A stretch of DNA of 34,383 nt from Bacillota bacterium (GCA_030535235.1 JAUNCL010000024.1:1-34383); one strand, 5' to 3'. Shown: positions 18,501 through 25,667, counted from the first letter of the stretch. Notes: a model not told the origin generated them from the sequence alone. Numbers and translations are program-made.

Positions 18501-18649
18501 AGCTCCTCTACCAGGGCGTCCCGGACGTCCTTACAGCCGGAGGACATACAGCCGGTGCCATAGCAAACCATGGCCAGGTGGCTGTACTGGCCCAGCTTTT
18601 CCTGGTAGAGTTCCTTCATTTTCTGAAGGTCAGCGATACTTTTAATCAT
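15566..18649 (-). CDS. hydB: HydB/NuoF-like flavoprotein fused to a GltD/NfnB-like FAD-NAD(P) module
   Basis: This 1,027-residue protein is a fusion. Residues 1-105 form a thioredoxin-like 2Fe-2S domain (C29, C34, C66, C70). Residues about 120-545 are the NuoF core: FMN/NADH site GRGGAGFPAG (184-193), CGEETAL (302-308), an SLBB-like region and a 4Fe-4S site (C473, C476, C479, C519). From about 549 a complete GltD/NfnB-like module follows: an Fe-S domain (C554, C562, C566 and C601/605/609/613), an FAD site GSGPSGL (660-666), a second nucleotide site GGGNTA..S.RTA (791-803), and a GVFVGGDA motif near 927. HydB subunits are usually about 600 residues; in NfnB the extra module handles NADPH and bifurcating FAD. 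A combined NADH/NADPH role is inference. The start overlaps hydC by ATGA. Confidence 0.92.
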   Translation of the reverse strand: MIKSIADLQKMKELYQEKLGQYSHLAMVCYGTGCMSSGCKDVRDALVEELEKAGLTGDVAVIERGCMGTCAVGPVVYVLPDETYYTEMTPDRVRDVVQKHFIGGEPVLEYTFYDSIQKKRVANIHDVAFFRDQVRIALRNCGLIDVNCINSYVAKDGYLALARILEKGDRMEVIEELKKSGLRGRGGAGFPAGVKWEAAYNQPGDEKYIICNADEGDPGAFMDRSVFEGDPHSVIEGMLIGGYAIGAQHGVVYIRAEYPIAVERLQAALEMAREEGILGQDIFGSGFNFDIEIRIGAGAFVCGEETALMASVEGKRGEPRQKPPFPFQSGLFGKPTIINNVETLATVPAIMLNGADWFRQYGTEQSPGTKVFALSGNIINTGLVEVPMGTPLSEVIYSIGGGIPNGKKFKSAQTGGPSGGCITAENINTPLDYESLAALGSIVGSGGLIVMDEDTCMVDTARFYLDFIQEESCGKCTACRIGTKRMLEILNRIVAGDGKPGDIETLEHLGAVIKDTAMCGLGQTAPNPVLSTIKYFRKEYEEHIVEKLCSAGVCGDLVSSPCENTCPAGINIPGYMSLIATGDYMGAARVMLRDNPFSGICGRVCTHPCESRCRRGSVDEAMNICELKRFATDWAYEHNFPSDEDLKPVAKLDKNVAVIGSGPSGLTCAYYLARLGYHVDVYEAEDRAGGIMTYGIPDYRLPLNIIEREIGNIKKTGVNIILNTKVGVDVSFRALRENYDAMFIAIGAQKTLRLDIPGEDLEGVYHGLDFLKRVIMKSDLDFTGKKVAVIGGGNTAIDSARTAVRLGAKEVVMLYRRTMEDMPADKIEIRDALEEGVEIRTLVNPTDFIGIGGKLTSICIMKQKLGQFDSSGRRKAVASGESYVEEFDIAIPAISQTPDTAFIKGSIRLNGDRVVADHYTQATSMPGVFVGGDAHRGPKDIVNAVHEAKVAASGIDKYLGGTGELAKGFEQEITDYHIEGDIVPHNRFLTRQLEAEEAVGSFCERNLGMHELDARAEASRCLRCDRR

Positions 18650-19176
18650 GCTCCAGCACCTCCTTCGGCGACGGTCTCAGGGGCGTCGGCATACAGGGCC
18701 AGAATACCTCTGAGCTTTGCAGGGGTGACCTGCTTGTAAACGTCATCATCCACCATCATGGCGGGGGCCAGACCGCAGGCGCCGATGCAGCGGGCGATCT
18801 CGAAGGTGAACTGGCCGTCCTCGGTGGTGCCGCCCACCTCCACATTCAGCTCCTTCTTAATGGCGTCAACCACCTTCTTGCCGCCGCGGACGTAGCAGGC
18901 GGTACCCTGGCACATGCGGATGGTGTGCTTGCCGCGCTTCTGGGTGGAGAAGAAGGAATAGAAGCTCACAACGCCGCTGACCTCAGAGATGGGCAGGTTC
19001 ATCCCGTCGGCGACAAATCGCTGGACCTCCATGGGGAGATATCCGTAAATCTCCTGGGCTGCGTGGAGGACCATGATCAGAGCGCCTTCCTTTTCTTTGT
19101 ACTGCTCGATTACCTGGGCGATCTGCTCAAATGCACTGTCGTGATCGCATTCACAGGTCGTGTGTTTCGGACTCAT
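18646..19176 (-). CDS. hydC: HydC/NuoE-like 2Fe-2S subunit of the hydrogenase complex
   Basis: This 176-residue protein has the NuoE-type helical N-terminal part (residues about 15-80, with G.LP.EV and GVVSFYSFF) and a thioredoxin-fold 2Fe-2S domain with C89, C94, C130 and C134 (CQGTAC and CIGAC). It would accept electrons from the FMN of HydB. It is the first gene of hydCBA. AAAGGAG lies about 7 bases before its ATG, and its stop overlaps the hydB start (ATGA). A leader of about 185 bases with a two-tier hairpin separates it from a Rex-controlled promoter. Confidence 0.94.
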   Translation of the reverse strand: MSPKHTTCECDHDSAFEQIAQVIEQYKEKEGALIMVLHAAQEIYGYLPMEVQRFVADGMNLPISEVSGVVSFYSFFSTQKRGKHTIRMCQGTACYVRGGKKVVDAIKKELNVEVGGTTEDGQFTFEIARCIGACGLAPAMMVDDDVYKQVTPAKLRGILALYADAPETVAEGGAGA

Positions 19177-19199
19177 AAGGCTCTCTCCTTTACAGTAGT

Positions 19200-19246
19200 T
19201 TGCATATTCTTTTCCCCGAAGCGGGCCCGGGGAGTCAGTTATGCAA
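19200..19246 (-). promoter_or_regulatory. Two-tier hairpin in the hydC leader
   Basis: The outer arms TTGCATA (19200-19206) and TATGCAA (19240-19246) enclose inner arms CCCCG (19214-19218) and CGGGG (19228-19232). The structure ends about 10 bases before the hydC ribosome site. It may affect translation or mRNA stability. I match it to no known riboswitch. Confidence 0.45.
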
Positions 19247-19344
19247 GCGGGACAGGAGGAACGACCCAGGAGGAAGGTGGTGGGATTGCAAAATAAGAGG
19301 TGGCTTCCTGCATCTGTGAATATTCCTGCTATCCAGATGTTAAA

Positions 19345-19364
19345 GTTGTTAAAATTTTAACAAC
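19345..19364. promoter_or_regulatory. Rex (NADH/NAD+ redox repressor) operator
   Basis: A perfect 20-bp palindrome with core TTGTTAAAATTTTAACAA matches the Rex consensus TTGTTAANNNNTTAACAA at every fixed position. It begins just after the -10 box of the hydCBA promoter and covers the predicted start site (about 19361), so bound Rex would block transcription when NADH is low. Rex control of hydrogenase and fermentation genes is established in clostridia. The rex gene itself is not in this window. Confidence 0.9.
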
Positions 19365-19367
19365 TAC

Positions 19368-19396
19368 ATCTTACCCCCAAATCCCAGGTTTGTCAA
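19368..19396 (-). promoter_or_regulatory. Sigma-A promoter of hydCBA
   Basis: On the minus strand a perfect TTGACA (19391-19396), a 17-base spacer and TAAGAT (19368-19373) precede the Rex palindrome. Confidence 0.85.
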
Positions 19397-19624
19397 TCAA
19401 GGGGGAAAGGGGAAAAAGTACAAAAAACTACGCAAAAATCTGTAGAATTGATCATAAATTGAGAATGATATACTTAAAATGCTGGCATTTTTAAAGAAAT
19501 AGTAAAGAATGTAAAAAAATATGCAAAAAAACTTTCTCTCTGCGGTTCCGCTCTTTCGTTTTTTTGTAAACAGGCGCAAAAATGAAAGGAATCTTTCATA
19601 AAGTGGGAGAGACCGGATAGGACA
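19397..19624. other. AT-rich intergenic stretch upstream of the hydrogenase promoter
   Basis: No gene is supported here. The stretch is much richer in A and T than its surroundings. It contains small inverted repeats: AAAATGC..GCATTTT near 19478, GCGGTTCCGC near 19540 followed by a plus-strand T-run, and ATGAAAG-gaat-CTTTCAT at 19582-19599. These could be weak terminators or protein sites; I assign none. Confidence 0.5.
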
Positions 19625-19664
19625 TAAAAAAGGATCTGCCGCATCCTACACAGCTTGCGGCAGA
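19625..19664 (-). terminator. Rho-independent terminator after the DUF4234-like gene
   Basis: The arms TCTGCCGCA (19635-19643) and TGCGGCAGA (19656-19664) form a 9-bp stem with a 12-base loop. On the minus strand the stem is followed by TCCTTTTTT. It lies 16 bases after the stop at 19681. Confidence 0.88.
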
Positions 19665-19680
19665 CCCTTCATGGATGGGT

Positions 19681-20569
19681 TCACAGCCCCAGAATCTGGG
19701 CTTTTTTGGCGTCGTAGTCCTCCTGGGTGATGAGGCCGTCGTCCAGCAGGGATTTGTAGGTCCGCAGCCGGTCGGCCAGCTCCTCGTCGGTTGAGGGGGT
19801 GGCGCGGGGGGCTTCCCCGGTGGTCTCCAGCCGGCCGGAGAGCCGGTTCATCTTCTCCTGCATGAGGACCGGGGGCAGGATGGGCACGAAGAAAGCCAGC
19901 ACCAGACAGAGTACCTGCAAATCCGACAGGACGCCCCGACTGTCCGCCAGCCGGTCCAGCCGCTGGGCGCTCTTGTAGCTCCAATAAATATGGTAGAAGG
20001 GGACGAAGAGACAGAGCAGAAGCTGGTTCACAGGGGTCCGGGGCGGCTCCTCCTCCACCTGGTTCAGATACCGGGTGGTCCGATAGTTCCAGATGAAATA
20101 CCAAACGGAGAAGGTGAAGATCAGCAGCAGCACATGCTTGAGCATGTCGCAGTAGCCGTCCCAGGGCGGCGGCCAGACCGGGCAGGAACCAGAGCCGTTC
20201 CGTCAGGGGCTGGTGCTCGGAGAGGGACTCCAGTGTGGCGCAGGCCGCCCAGGTCAGCAGGCAGAGGGAGGCTGCCAGAGTCAGGATACACCCCAGAAAG
20301 CTCCACACACTGGTGAAGCTGCGGGGAAGGTATGCCAGGTTCAGCAGGCACAGGGCGGCGGCTGCGATGGGCAGCATGATGTCCCGCCGGCGGAAAAAGA
20401 GCACAGCGGAGAGAAATCCGTAGACGCCGAAGCCCAGCAGAGAGAGAAAGATCAGGGAAGCGGGGAAGTAGTTCAGCCCGCCGCACAGCTGAAAGAGATA
20501 TCCCAGGGCGGTCAAAGCCGTCAGGATGGCTGTGGCCAGGGGAATGGGAGCAAGGGAGCGCTGCTGCAT
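19681..20569 (-). pseudogene. DUF4234-like membrane protein with C-terminal SHOCT domain, interrupted by a one-base frameshift
   Basis: Frame 1 starts at the ATG at 20569, with AAAGGAG 8 bases before it, and encodes about 137 residues with several membrane helices, ending ...FLPGLAAALG. From about 20157 the sense continues in another frame (GYCDMLKH, then WYFIWNYRTTRYLN and FVPFYHIYWSYKSAQRLD, as in DUF4234-like proteins) to 19681. It ends with a SHOCT-type tail (LDDGLITQEDYDAKKAQIL). Dropping the single base at 20158 joins the halves into about 295 residues, so this is one gene with a one-base insertion or a sequence error. No slippery site suggests programmed frameshifting. Read without correction, frame 1 runs to 19646 as a low-complexity Pro/Arg/Gly-rich tail. 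SHOCT proteins are often membrane-associated, of unknown role. It has a good promoter and terminator. Confidence 0.78.
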
Positions 20570-20600
20570 AACGACAGCTCCTTTCACATTGATACCTCTT

Positions 20601-20629
20601 ACTATAAAGGATGGGGAAACCCTTGTCAA
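20601..20629 (-). promoter_or_regulatory. Sigma-A promoter of the DUF4234/SHOCT gene
   Basis: On the minus strand TTGACA (20624-20629), a 17-base spacer and TATAGT (20601-20606) lie about 30 bases before the ATG. It diverges from the polA promoter. Confidence 0.88.
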
Positions 20630-20644
20630 TTCCTGTCTGGAGAA

Positions 20645-20673
20645 TTGATTTTTTTCTGAAACCTTGTTACAAT
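20645..20673 (+). promoter_or_regulatory. Sigma-A promoter of the polA operon
   Basis: TTGATT (20645-20650), a 17-base spacer and TACAAT (20668-20673) precede polA by about 55 bases. Confidence 0.75.
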
Positions 20674-20726
20674 ATCCTATTATGTTACCTGAGCGGGGAT
20701 GACCCCGCAGCAAAGGAAGTGAAGCC

Positions 20727-23381
20727 ATGAAGCTGCTGGTGATCGACGGCAACTCCATCGTCAACCGTGCCTTTTTCGGCATGCACCCGCTGACCAATCA
20801 GAAGGGATTCCCCACCCACGCCATTTTCGGGTTCCTGAACATCCTCCGCCGCATGGAGGAAGAGGTGGACCCCGACGGCCTCTGCGTGACCTTTGACCGG
20901 AAGGAGCCCACCTTCCGCCACCTGGCCTACGAGGGCTACAAGGCCCAGCGCAAGGGGATGCCCGAGGAGCTGGCCGTCCAGATGCCTGTGCTGAAGCAGG
21001 TGCTGGACGCCATGAACATCCCCCGGTATGAGCTGGCCGGGTGGGAGGCCGACGACCTCATCGGCACCATCTCCCGGAAGTGCGAGGCCGCTGGCTGGGA
21101 CTGCCGGGTGGCCACCGGGGACAAGGACTCCCTCCAGCTGGTCACCGACCACACCTATATCGAGCTGGTCACCAGCCGCATGGGGAAGACCACCACCAAG
21201 GAGATGGACCCCGGAGCCTTCCGGGAGACCTACGGCTTTGAGCCTCCCCAGATGGTGGATTTCAAGGCCCTCATGGGGGATCCCTCGGACAACATCCCCG
21301 GGGTGCCCGGGGTGGGGGAGAAGACCGCCATGGCCCTCCTCCATGAGAACGGCACCCTGGAGGAGATCTACCGCCGCCTGGATGCGGAGACCCTCAACGC
21401 CAAGCCCGGGGTGAAGAAAAAGCTGGCTGAGGGCCGGGAGAGTGCCTTCCAGTCCTTCGACCTGTGCACCATCCGGTGCGACGCCCCCATGGACTTCGAC
21501 CCTGAGGAGACGTTGAAAAAGCCCGCCAACGCTACCCTCCTGCGGGAGATTTTCCAGGAGCTGGAGTTCTACAAGCTCATCGCCCAGATGGGCCTGGACG
21601 CCGCCGAGATCCCCAAGGGGGAGTGCGCCCACTGTGAGGGGACCTGCGACATGGAGCTGGTCACGGAGGCGGCCCGGGTCCGGGAACTGCTGGACCTGTG
21701 GCAGGGGCAGACGGTCTCCCTGCTGACCCTCCCCGACCTGTCCGGCCTGGCGGTCTGCTGGGGGGAGAGCGGGGAGAAGGCCGGACTGTTCTTCCAGGAC
21801 AAGACCCCGGGCTACGAGGACTTTTTAAAGGCGTTCTTTGGCCCCGGCATCCAAAAGCTGGGGTATAACAGCAAGGATGTGATGACCCAGACCCTGAAAC
21901 GGGGCTATCCGGCCGAGGGATTCCTGTTTGACGCGGCCATCGCCGCCTACCTGCTGTCCCCCACCGACGGCAGCTACGACCTGGACAAGGTGGGGGCCCA
22001 GTATTTCGCCGAGAGCTTTCCGCCGGCCAAGGACTACCTGAACTCCAAGGCCTGGAAGGACGAGGAGACCACTGCCAAAGCATACGGAACCATGGCCAGC
22101 CACGCCGCCCTCATTCTGGCCCTCTACGAGGTCCTGCCCCCCAAGCTGGAGGAGCTGGGCCTGATGCGGGTTTACCAGGAGATCGAGCTGCCCCTCTGCC
22201 CGGTGCTGGCGGAGATGGAGGTGGCGGGGATGCTGGTGGACGACCAGGCCCTGATCCAGTTCGGCGAGGTCTTAAAAACCGGCATCGCCGCCCTCCAGGA
22301 GGAGATCTTCCGGCAGGCCGGGGAGACCTTCAACCTGAACTCCACCCAGCAGCTGGGTCACATCCTCTTTGAGGTCATGGGTCTGCCGCCGGTGAAGAAA
22401 ACCAAGACCGGCTACTCCACCAGCGCAGAGGTGCTGGAAAAGCTCCGCCCGGCCCACCCCATCATCGACAACATTCTGGAGTACCGCCAGCTCACCAAGC
22501 TGAACTCCACCTATGTGGAGGGTCTGTCCAAGGTCATCGGCCCCGACGGCCGCATCCACACCTGCTTCCAGAACACCGTTACCGCCACGGGCCGGTTGTC
22601 CTCCACGGAGCCCAACCTTCAGAACATCCCCGTCCGCACAGAGCTGGGTGCCCAGATCCGGAACATGTTCATCGCCCCGGAGGGCTGGGTGCTGGTGGAC
22701 GCCGACTACTCCCAGATCGAGCTGCGGCTGCTGGCCCACATGGCAGGGGATCAGAACATGATCGACAGCTTCCTCTCCGGGGAGGATATCCATGCCCGGA
22801 CGGCCTCTCAGGTCTTCGGGGTCCCCGTGGAGGAGGTCTCCTCCGAGCTTCGCCGCCGGGCCAAGGCGGTGAACTTCGGCATCGTCTACGGCATTTCCGG
22901 CTTCTCCCTGGCCCAGGACATCGGAGTCACCCAAAAGGAGGCCAAGGAGTATATGGAACGCTACCTGGCCACCTTCGCCGGGGTCCGGGAGTATATGTAC
23001 AACATTAAAAAGAAGGGCAAGGAGGACGGCTACGTGTCCACCCTCATGGGCCGCCGCCGCTGGCTGCCGGAGCTCCAGTCCTCCAACTTCAATCTCCGCT
23101 CCTTCGGCGAGCGGGTGGCTCTGAACATGCCTATCCAGGGAACCGCCGCCGACGTGATGAAGCTGGCCATGATCCGGGTCAACCACCGGCTGAAGGCCGA
23201 GGGCCTCCGGGCCAAGCTCATCCTTCAGGTCCACGACGAACTCATCGTGGAGTGTCCCGAAGAGGAGCAGGAGACCGTGAAAAAGCTCCTCTGCGAGGAG
23301 ATGGAGGCCGCCGGGCAGTTCTCGGTTCCTCTCATCACTGACGCGGGGGCCGGACGAAGCTGGGCAGAGGCCAAGGGATAA
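20727..23381 (+). CDS. polA: DNA polymerase I
   Basis: This 884-residue protein has the normal three-part layout. Residues 1 to about 270 are the 5'-3' exonuclease/flap domain (D7, ADDLIG, GDKDS near 131, GDPSDNIPGVPG). Residues about 305-480 occupy the 3'-5' exonuclease position. Residues about 480-884 are the polymerase: motif A DADYSQIELR near 658, motif B around K...NFG..YG near 713, motif C VHDE near 835. The proofreading domain lacks the D.E motif of exo I (its first strand reads VSLLTLPDL), so it is probably inactive, as in other Firmicutes Pol I enzymes. The role is Okazaki fragment processing and repair synthesis. It is the first gene of a run that continues with rimI, a GNAT gene and tsaD; the gap to rimI is 24 bases. 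Confidence 0.97.
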   Translation: MKLLVIDGNSIVNRAFFGMHPLTNQKGFPTHAIFGFLNILRRMEEEVDPDGLCVTFDRKEPTFRHLAYEGYKAQRKGMPEELAVQMPVLKQVLDAMNIPRYELAGWEADDLIGTISRKCEAAGWDCRVATGDKDSLQLVTDHTYIELVTSRMGKTTTKEMDPGAFRETYGFEPPQMVDFKALMGDPSDNIPGVPGVGEKTAMALLHENGTLEEIYRRLDAETLNAKPGVKKKLAEGRESAFQSFDLCTIRCDAPMDFDPEETLKKPANATLLREIFQELEFYKLIAQMGLDAAEIPKGECAHCEGTCDMELVTEAARVRELLDLWQGQTVSLLTLPDLSGLAVCWGESGEKAGLFFQDKTPGYEDFLKAFFGPGIQKLGYNSKDVMTQTLKRGYPAEGFLFDAAIAAYLLSPTDGSYDLDKVGAQYFAESFPPAKDYLNSKAWKDEETTAKAYGTMASHAALILALYEVLPPKLEELGLMRVYQEIELPLCPVLAEMEVAGMLVDDQALIQFGEVLKTGIAALQEEIFRQAGETFNLNSTQQLGHILFEVMGLPPVKKTKTGYSTSAEVLEKLRPAHPIIDNILEYRQLTKLNSTYVEGLSKVIGPDGRIHTCFQNTVTATGRLSSTEPNLQNIPVRTELGAQIRNMFIAPEGWVLVDADYSQIELRLLAHMAGDQNMIDSFLSGEDIHARTASQVFGVPVEEVSSELRRRAKAVNFGIVYGISGFSLAQDIGVTQKEAKEYMERYLATFAGVREYMYNIKKKGKEDGYVSTLMGRRRWLPELQSSNFNLRSFGERVALNMPIQGTAADVMKLAMIRVNHRLKAEGLRAKLILQVHDELIVECPEEEQETVKKLLCEEMEAAGQFSVPLITDAGAGRSWAEAKG

Positions 23382-23405
23382 TCCCATCCGAAAGGAGAAC
23401 CAACC

Positions 23406-23852
23406 ATGAACTATAAACTGGTCCCTATGGACCGTTCCCACCTGGCTGGAGTGGCGGAGCTGGAGCGGCTGTGCTTCTCCACCCCCTGGAACGAGGCCAT
23501 GCTGGAAGAAGAACTGTACAACGACACCGCCTCCTTCATCGTGGCGGAGGGGGAGGACGGTTCCGTTCTGGGCTATGCCGGTCTCCATGTGATTCTGGAC
23601 GAGGGCTACATCGACAATGTGGCCGTCCGGCCCTCCTGCCGCCGGATGGGCATTGCCGACCGGCTGCTGGATGTATTCGTCCGGTTCGGCCAGGCCAACC
23701 TGGCCTTTCTGACCCTGGAGGTCCGTCCCTCCAACACCGCCGCCGTGGCCCTCTATGAAAAGAACGGCTTTCGGGAGGCCGGCCGCCGGAAGGGGTACTA
23801 TGACAACCCCAAGGAGGACGCCCTCCTGCTGACCCGGGAGTTCACGCGATGA
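23406..23852 (+). CDS. rimI: Ribosomal protein S18 alanine N-acetyltransferase
   Basis: This 148-residue GNAT protein starts with the RimI-like order L..MD...L..V..LE..CF..PW. It has the acetyl-CoA loop VRPSCRRMGIADRLL (about residues 77-91) and the C-terminal part LEVRPSN.AAV.LYEKNGF.E.G.R.GYY. RimI acetylates the N-terminal Ala of ribosomal protein S18, and its gene often lies beside tsaB/tsaD/tsaE genes for tRNA t6A synthesis; tsaD is two genes downstream here. AAAGGAG lies about 8 bases before the ATG. The stop overlaps the next start (ATGA). Confidence 0.93.
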   Translation: MNYKLVPMDRSHLAGVAELERLCFSTPWNEAMLEEELYNDTASFIVAEGEDGSVLGYAGLHVILDEGYIDNVAVRPSCRRMGIADRLLDVFVRFGQANLAFLTLEVRPSNTAAVALYEKNGFREAGRRKGYYDNPKEDALLLTREFTR

Positions 23853-24496
23853 CCCTCCGGGAATTGGAGTTAGAGGAGCTGCAATGGCTCCATGACCGGG
23901 AGCTGCGGGAGGCCTTTCCCGCCGAGGAGCTCAAGCCCTACGCCGCCATGGAGGCCCTGTGCCGGTCGGGGCTGTATCACCCCGTGGGGGCCTGGGAGGG
24001 GGAAACCCTGCTGGGCTACGCCATCCTGTGGGAGAGCCCCGGGGGAAAGTATGTCCTCATCGACTACCTGGGGGTCACCGCCAGCCGGCGGAACGGCGGC
24101 CTGGGCGGACAGATCTTGCAGCTGCTGAAGGAAAAGTTCCGGGATTGGGACGGCATCATCGTGGAGTCCGAGGCCCCCGATGGCGGGGAACAGGACTCCC
24201 TGCGAAAGCGGCGGATGGACTTTTACCGCCGAAATGGCTATGCCTTCCTGGACTATGACTGTGTCCTCTTCGGGGTCCACTACGCGGTCTGCCTGTGCTC
24301 CCCCAACGGAAAAGGCACCCGGACGGGGGCCATGGAGGCCCACAAGGCCTTGTACCGCCGGCAGTTTTCCCAGTGGGCCTATGACCGCTACATCCAGATC
24401 CCCCGGGACCCGTACCACCCCCTCCAGCCGCCGGAGTCCTGGGCGGAGCAGACCACCCTTCCCGGGTTGGAAGAGAGAAAGGAAGAAACCCTATGA
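23849..24496 (+). CDS. GNAT-family N-acetyltransferase, substrate unknown
   Basis: This 215-residue protein carries a GNAT fold in its first 150 residues: GYAILWESP, then YLGVTASRRNGGLGGQIL as strand 4 and the acetyl-CoA loop, and a later FYRRNGYAF segment. The last 60 residues (about 155-215) include a hydrophilic region with Q...WAYDRYIQIPRDPYHP and are outside the core fold. It is translationally coupled on both sides (ATGA with rimI and with tsaD), so it is made with these two proteins. It may modify a protein or small molecule, but nothing in the sequence names the substrate. Confidence 0.88.
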   Translation: MTLRELELEELQWLHDRELREAFPAEELKPYAAMEALCRSGLYHPVGAWEGETLLGYAILWESPGGKYVLIDYLGVTASRRNGGLGGQILQLLKEKFRDWDGIIVESEAPDGGEQDSLRKRRMDFYRRNGYAFLDYDCVLFGVHYAVCLCSPNGKGTRTGAMEAHKALYRRQFSQWAYDRYIQIPRDPYHPLQPPESWAEQTTLPGLEERKEETL

Positions 24497-25506
24497 TTAT
24501 TCTTGCAGTGGAATCCTCCTGCGACGAGACGGCAGTGGCCCTGGTGAAGGACGGCCGGGAGGTTTTGGCCGACTGCATCGCCTCCTCGGTGGAGATGCAC
24601 AAGATTTACGGCGGCGTGGTGCCTGAGCTGGCCTCCCGGAAGCACATTGAGGTGATTGCCGGCCTGGCCGACCAGGCCCTGGCCCAGGCGGGGCTGAGCC
24701 GGAAAGACATCGACGCCGTGGCGGTGACCTATGCCCCCGGCCTCATCGGCGCGGTGCTGGTGGGGGTGAATTTTGCCAAGTCCGTGGCCTTTGCCCTGGG
24801 GGTCCCTCTGATCCCCGTCCACCATGTCCGGGGCCACATTGCCGCCAACTACATCGCCCACCCGGACCTGGAGCCCCCCTTTGTGTGCCTGTGTGTCTCC
24901 GGCGGCACCTCCCTCATCGTGGATGTGAAGGGCTACACCGACATGGAGATTTTGGGGGCCACCCGGGATGACGCTGCCGGGGAGTGCTTCGACAAGATCG
25001 CCCGGGTCATGGGCTTAGGCTATCCCGGCGGGGGCCCCCTGGACCGGGCCTCCCAGGGAGGCAACGACAAGGCCTTCGTCCTGCCCAAGGTCCACGTCCA
25101 GGACGCCCCTCTGGACATGTCCTTCTCCGGCCTGAAGACCGCTATGCTGAACCTGATCCACAACGCCCAGCAGAAGGGAGAGGAACTGCCTGTGGCCGAC
25201 CTGGCAGCCTCCTTCTCCGCCGCCGTCAGCGACGAGCTGGTCCCACGGACCATGGCCGCCGCCCGGGACCTGGGCTACGGCAAGGTGGCCGTGGTGGGCG
25301 GCGTGGCCGCCAACTCCCGGATCCGGGGGGATCTGGAAAAGGCCTGTGAGCAGGCGGGGTGCAGGCTCTATCTGCCCCCCTTAAAACTCTGCGGGGACAA
25401 CGGGGCCATGATCGGCAGCCAGGGGTATTACGAGTATCTGGCCGGGACCCGGGCGGGGACTGACCTGAACGCCTTTGCCAACCGGGACATCTCGTTGGGC
25501 TATTAA
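24493..25506 (+). CDS. tsaD: tRNA N6-threonylcarbamoyladenosine (t6A) synthase subunit
   Basis: This 337-residue ASKHA-fold protein matches TsaD in length and motifs. They are ESSCDETA (7-14), the metal-binding HVRGH (H111, H115), SGGTS near 136-140, GGGPLDRAS, and the C-terminal CGDNGAMIG. With TsaB, TsaE and TsaC it transfers threonylcarbamoyl to A37 of tRNAs that read ANN codons. The operon holds no tsaB, tsaC or tsaE; they must lie elsewhere. The start overlaps the GNAT stop by ATGA. A tRNA-Thr(CGT), itself an expected t6A substrate, follows downstream. Confidence 0.97.
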   Translation: MIILAVESSCDETAVALVKDGREVLADCIASSVEMHKIYGGVVPELASRKHIEVIAGLADQALAQAGLSRKDIDAVAVTYAPGLIGAVLVGVNFAKSVAFALGVPLIPVHHVRGHIAANYIAHPDLEPPFVCLCVSGGTSLIVDVKGYTDMEILGATRDDAAGECFDKIARVMGLGYPGGGPLDRASQGGNDKAFVLPKVHVQDAPLDMSFSGLKTAMLNLIHNAQQKGEELPVADLAASFSAAVSDELVPRTMAAARDLGYGKVAVVGGVAANSRIRGDLEKACEQAGCRLYLPPLKLCGDNGAMIGSQGYYEYLAGTRAGTDLNAFANRDISLGY

Positions 25507-25523
25507 AAACGGTTGTACACCGG

Positions 25524-25567
25524 TTGTGCACACCTGATGTGGAAAAGTCGGTGGAAAATGTGAATAA
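25524..25567. promoter_or_regulatory. Cluster of DnaA-box-like sequences after tsaD
   Basis: On the minus strand, 25559-25567 reads TTATTCACA, an exact DnaA box (TTATNCACA). Within 35 bases are TTTTCCACA (minus, 25539-25547) and TTGTGCACA (plus, 25524-25532), each one mismatch from the consensus. Three sites in 44 bases between two transcription units could bind DnaA as a regulatory or titration site. This is not an origin: no dnaA/dnaN context or AT-rich unwinding repeats were seen. The bases from 25568 to 25667 hold only an imperfect hairpin (ATACCGGG near 25601 with CCCGGTAT near 25637). Confidence 0.4.
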
Positions 25568-25667
25568 CTCTTTGTAGAATTTTCTGGATTTTGCGGGGAA
25601 TACCGGGAAAAAGGGGCCTTTTTTCAAGGGGTCCGCCCCGGTATACCCGATGTATAGCGGGAGATAG

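Noticed and set aside
15620-18739. Plus-strand open frame of 1,039 residues opposite hydB, and one opposite hydA (13578-15722)
   Set aside because: They mirror conserved hydrogenase subunits and show no family motifs.
19450-19480. Fur-box-like sequence TGAGAATGATATACTT
   Set aside because: Only the first half fits the 7-1-7 pattern; the second half has four mismatches.
25600-25645. Terminator for tsaD
   Set aside because: The long hairpin has a large loop and no T-run after its 3' arm; the inner AAAAAGG..CCTTTTT has too small a loop.
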